Shown here piece after piece: positions 4,563-6,278 of a stretch of DNA of 6,278 bases. A program made the translations under genes and the position numbers. Below the pieces are notes generated by a model. It was not told the DNA's origin and did no database searches. It saw only the letters and a list, made by a program, of their open reading frames with translations. Source of the stretch: Actinomycetes bacterium (GTDB lineage: Bacteria; Actinomycetota; Actinomycetes; Actinomycetales; Cellulomonadaceae). The first letter of the stretch is position 1; each line of letters starts with the position of its first letter. The DNA is taken from positions 1-6,278 of the forward strand of contig JAEYNO010000191.1 in NCBI GenBank assembly GCA_023412515.1, in the 5' to 3' direction.

Positions 4563-5741
4563 TCAGCGCTTGAGGTTGACCAGCTCGTTGAGCACCTCGT
4601 CGGAGGTCGTGATGATGCGCGAGTTCGCCTGGAAACCGCGCTGCGCGATGATCAGGCTGGTGAACTCGCTCGACAGGTCGACGTTCGACATCTCGAGCCG
4701 ACCGCCCGCGAGCGCGCCGCGCCCGCCCGTGCCGGCCGTGCCGATCATGGGCTCGCCCGAGTTCACCGACGTGCGGAACAGCGACCCGCCGGCCTTCTCC
4801 AGGCCGCCCGGGTTGGTGAACGACCCCATCGCGATGCGGCCGATGACCTGCTTGAGGCCGTTGCTGAACGTGCCGGTGATGGTGCCGTCGGCGCCGAGGC
4901 CGAACGACAGCAGCGTGCCGGCGGCCTGGCCGTTCGGCGTGCCCGCCGCGATCGTGTCGAGCCCCGCGTAGCCCGTGACCTTCGACAGGTCCAGCGCGAC
5001 GCCGCCGACGGTGAGCGCGGTCGGCGTGGCGAGCGTCCCGGCCGCGGTGAACGTCACGGGCTGCGCGGCGACCGTCGCCGCGCCGTCGCCGGCGGCGACG
5101 GTCCAGCCCGCGGCCTCCTTCGTGAACGTCACCGTGAGCGTGCGCTCGGTGCCGATCGCGTCGTACACCTTCATCGGCAGGTTCTTGGTCGTGCCGACCG
5201 CCGCCGAGGAGTCCAGGTTGCCGAGCGTGTCCGCCGTCGTCGTCGCGACCGCGCCCATCGTGGTGCCGGCCGGGACCTTGAGGTCGACGAGCGGGCTGTT
5301 GGTGTCGACGACGCCGTTGACGGCGGCCCAGCCCTGCACGAGCGCGCCCTCGCCCGGCAGCACCATCTGGCCCGTGGTGTCGAAGTCGAAGGCGCCGGCG
5401 CGCGTGTAGTACGTCTCGGCGCCCTTGCGGACCACGAAGAACCCGTCGCCCTGGATCATCATGTCCGTGCTGCGGCCGGTGGTCTGCGACGCACCCTGCG
5501 TGAAGCTCGTCGTGATGCCCGCGACCTGCACGCCGAGGCCGACCTGCGCGGGGTTGGTGCCGCCGACGCCGGCCTGCGGGCCGCCCGCGTTGGTGAGGAC
5601 CTGGCTGAGCGTGTCCTGGAACACCACCTGCGAGGACTTGTAGCCGGTCGTGTTGACGTTGGCGATGTTGTTGCCCGTGACGTCGAGCATGGTCTGGTGG
5701 CTGCGCAGACCGCTGATGCCGGAGAAGAGCGAGCGGAGCAT
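4563..5741 (-). CDS. flgE: flagellar hook protein FlgE
   Basis: FlgE polymerises into the hook, the universal joint between the rod and the filament, after export through the basal body. The 392-residue protein starts with the classic rod/hook N-terminus MLRSLFSGISGLRSHQ and the ANVNTTGYK motif at residues 27-35. It ends with the matching C-terminal helix (DLSSEFTSLIIAQRGFQANS, then a Leu/Val-rich end at NLKR), which packs with the N-terminus in a coiled coil. The middle (about 90-300) is the Thr/Ala/Gly-rich variable hook domain. There is a GTG(M)-free, clear ATG start with AAGGAA six bases or so upstream. Length and both ends fit FlgE better than the distal rod protein FlgG, and the place right after flgD agrees. 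An 11-bp inverted repeat lies in the variable region at 5071-5102. Confidence 0.96.
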   Translation of the reverse strand: MLRSLFSGISGLRSHQTMLDVTGNNIANVNTTGYKSSQVVFQDTLSQVLTNAGGPQAGVGGTNPAQVGLGVQVAGITTSFTQGASQTTGRSTDMMIQGDGFFVVRKGAETYYTRAGAFDFDTTGQMVLPGEGALVQGWAAVNGVVDTNSPLVDLKVPAGTTMGAVATTTADTLGNLDSSAAVGTTKNLPMKVYDAIGTERTLTVTFTKEAAGWTVAAGDGAATVAAQPVTFTAAGTLATPTALTVGGVALDLSKVTGYAGLDTIAAGTPNGQAAGTLLSFGLGADGTITGTFSNGLKQVIGRIAMGSFTNPGGLEKAGGSLFRTSVNSGEPMIGTAGTGGRGALAGGRLEMSNVDLSSEFTSLIIAQRGFQANSRIITTSDEVLNELVNLKR

Positions 5742-5746
5742 GGGAG

Positions 5747-5752
5747 TTCCTT
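5747..5752 (-). promoter_or_regulatory. ribosome binding site of flgE
   Basis: AAGGAA on the minus strand, ending five bases before the flgE ATG. It falls within the 24-base flgD-flgE gap, which holds nothing else that I can see. Confidence 0.65.
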
Positions 5753-5765
5753 TCGGTGGTCCGCG

Positions 5766-6236
5766 TCAGGCGGCGGGGGTGGTCGGCGGGGTGGTCGTGG
5801 AGGGCGTGACGGCCGTGACGGCGGCGACCGCGTCGAGCGGCACGTCGGTGTCCCCGACGCGCACGGTCGGGACCGCGCCCGCGTAGGACACGGCCGTGAC
5901 GACGCCCGTGCGCGTCGTGGTCTCGGAGTCCTTCCACGTGACCTCGCGACCGACGAGGGCGGCGGCGGACGACCGCATCTGCAGCGCGAACGCCTCGCGC
6001 TGGGTGTCCGACAGCTCGACGAGACGCTCCATCGTGTTGAGCTGCGTGGTCTGCGCCATCAGCTGCGTGGTGTCCATCGGGCTGGTCGGGTCCTGGTAGC
6101 GCATCTGCGCGACCAGGAGCTTGAGGAACGCCTGCTTGTCCAGCGACGTCCGGTCGACGGGCTCGCTCGCGCCGGACGAGCCGGAGCCGCCGACGGGCAC
6201 GTTGCTGCCCTGCGCGTACGACGTGTCGATGCTCAA
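5766..6236 (-). CDS. flgD: flagellar hook assembly protein FlgD (hook cap)
   Basis: FlgD is exported by the flagellar type III apparatus and caps the growing hook so that FlgE subunits can polymerise. The 156-residue product has the family core at about residues 35-72: FLKLLVAQMRYQDPTSPMD, then a Gln/Thr-rich helix ending in NTMERL. A segment at about 88-143 (ALVGREV, TGVVTAV, VPLDAVAAV) matches the small beta domain that follows the core. The tail (residues 144-156) is Thr/Pro-rich. Residues 1-30 are Ser/Gly-rich and disordered, as expected of an export substrate, with no Sec signal peptide. The protein is short compared with enteric FlgD (about 230 residues) and seems to lack the Ig-like insert. 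The start is TTG, chosen from the strong ribosome binding site and the upstream stop. flgE follows after 24 bases. Confidence 0.95.
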   Translation of the reverse strand: MSIDTSYAQGSNVPVGGSGSSGASEPVDRTSLDKQAFLKLLVAQMRYQDPTSPMDTTQLMAQTTQLNTMERLVELSDTQREAFALQMRSSAAALVGREVTWKDSETTTRTGVVTAVSYAGAVPTVRVGDTDVPLDAVAAVTAVTPSTTTPPTTPAA

Positions 6237-6240
6237 CGGG

Positions 6241-6246
6241 TCCTCC
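6241..6246 (-). promoter_or_regulatory. ribosome binding site of flgD
   Basis: The minus strand reads GGAGGA here, followed by four bases and then TTG. This strong Shine-Dalgarno match decides the TTG start of flgD, since no ATG or GTG precedes the conserved core at a suitable distance. It lies between the stop of the upstream gene and flgD. Confidence 0.75.
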
Positions 6247-6250
6247 GGGG

Positions 6251-6278
6251 TCAGACGACGAGGTCGAGCGCGCCGGGG
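6251..6278 (-). CDS. 3' end of an upstream flagellar gene, probably fliK (hook-length control)
   Basis: Only the last eight codons and the TGA stop lie in the window; they read PGALDLVV. A short hydrophobic ending with Leu-Asp-Leu-Val is typical of FliK C-termini, and fliK directly precedes flgD and flgE in most flagellar operons of this kind. FliK is exported through the flagellar type III apparatus, measures hook length and switches export from hook to filament subunits. The stop is 14 bases upstream of the proposed flgD start, and the flgD ribosome binding site begins just after it. The identity rests mainly on position, because eight residues cannot prove a family. Confidence 0.5.

Noticed and set aside
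2968..4971. Long plus-strand open frame opposite motA, flbD, the peptidase and the end of flgE
   Set aside because: Antisense shadow of GC-biased third positions; it crosses several real genes and shows no family motif.
4563..5741. flgE as the distal rod gene flgG or as flgF
   Set aside because: All share the N- and C-terminal signatures, but the 392-residue length, large variable middle and place right after flgD fit the hook protein.
1..6278. tRNA, rRNA, CRISPR array, insertion sequence or attachment site
   Set aside because: I saw no regular spaced repeats, transposase motifs, terminal repeats or tRNA-like cloverleaf pieces; the window is almost filled by flagellar genes in one direction.

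Overview
The window is a stretch of a flagellar gene cluster from a very GC-rich bacterium. All real genes lie on the minus strand, so the operon reads from the right end to the left. The base composition, the GTG and TTG starts, the gene order (fliK-flgD-flgE-flbD-motA-motB-fliL-fliM-fliN) and the style of FliM and FliN (Ala/Pro-rich N-termini) point to a motile actinobacterium. Cellulomonas or a close relative is my best guess. That is inference from style, not from a marker gene.

Layout in transcription order: the last codons of a gene that is probably fliK (6278-6251); flgD, the hook cap (6236-5766); flgE, the hook protein (5741-4563); a peptidoglycan peptidase of the M15/VanY type (4560-3943); a 145-base non-coding gap with a promoter-like site and two adjacent hairpins; flbD (3797-3507); motA (3507-2728); motB (2731-1844); fliL (1816-1301); a 138-base gap; fliM (1162-107); and the first 36 codons of fliN (110-1), cut by the window edge. 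Most junctions are tight: TGATG between flbD and motA, GTGA between motA and motB, ATGA between fliM and fliN, and a 2-base gap between flgE and the peptidase. This suggests translational coupling.

The genes form two functional blocks. The upstream block (fliK end, flgD, flgE, peptidase) builds the hook outside the cytoplasm, and the peptidase could open the peptidoglycan for the growing rod and hook. The downstream block (flbD, motA, motB, fliL, fliM, fliN) makes the stator, stator accessory proteins and rotor switch. The 145-base gap separates the blocks and carries a CTCA-N16-GCCGAT match to FliA/WhiG-type (sigma-28 family) promoters, so the motor block may have its own promoter.

No wholly unknown system is visible. 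The points most worth a second look are the signal-peptide-less M15 peptidase inside the hook operon, the candidate sigma-28 promoter with its paired-hairpin leader, a perfect 13-bp inverted repeat early in the peptidase gene, the fliL-fliM junction, the Asn in MotB at a position that usually binds diaminopimelate, and the lack of a recognisable CheY-binding motif in FliM.
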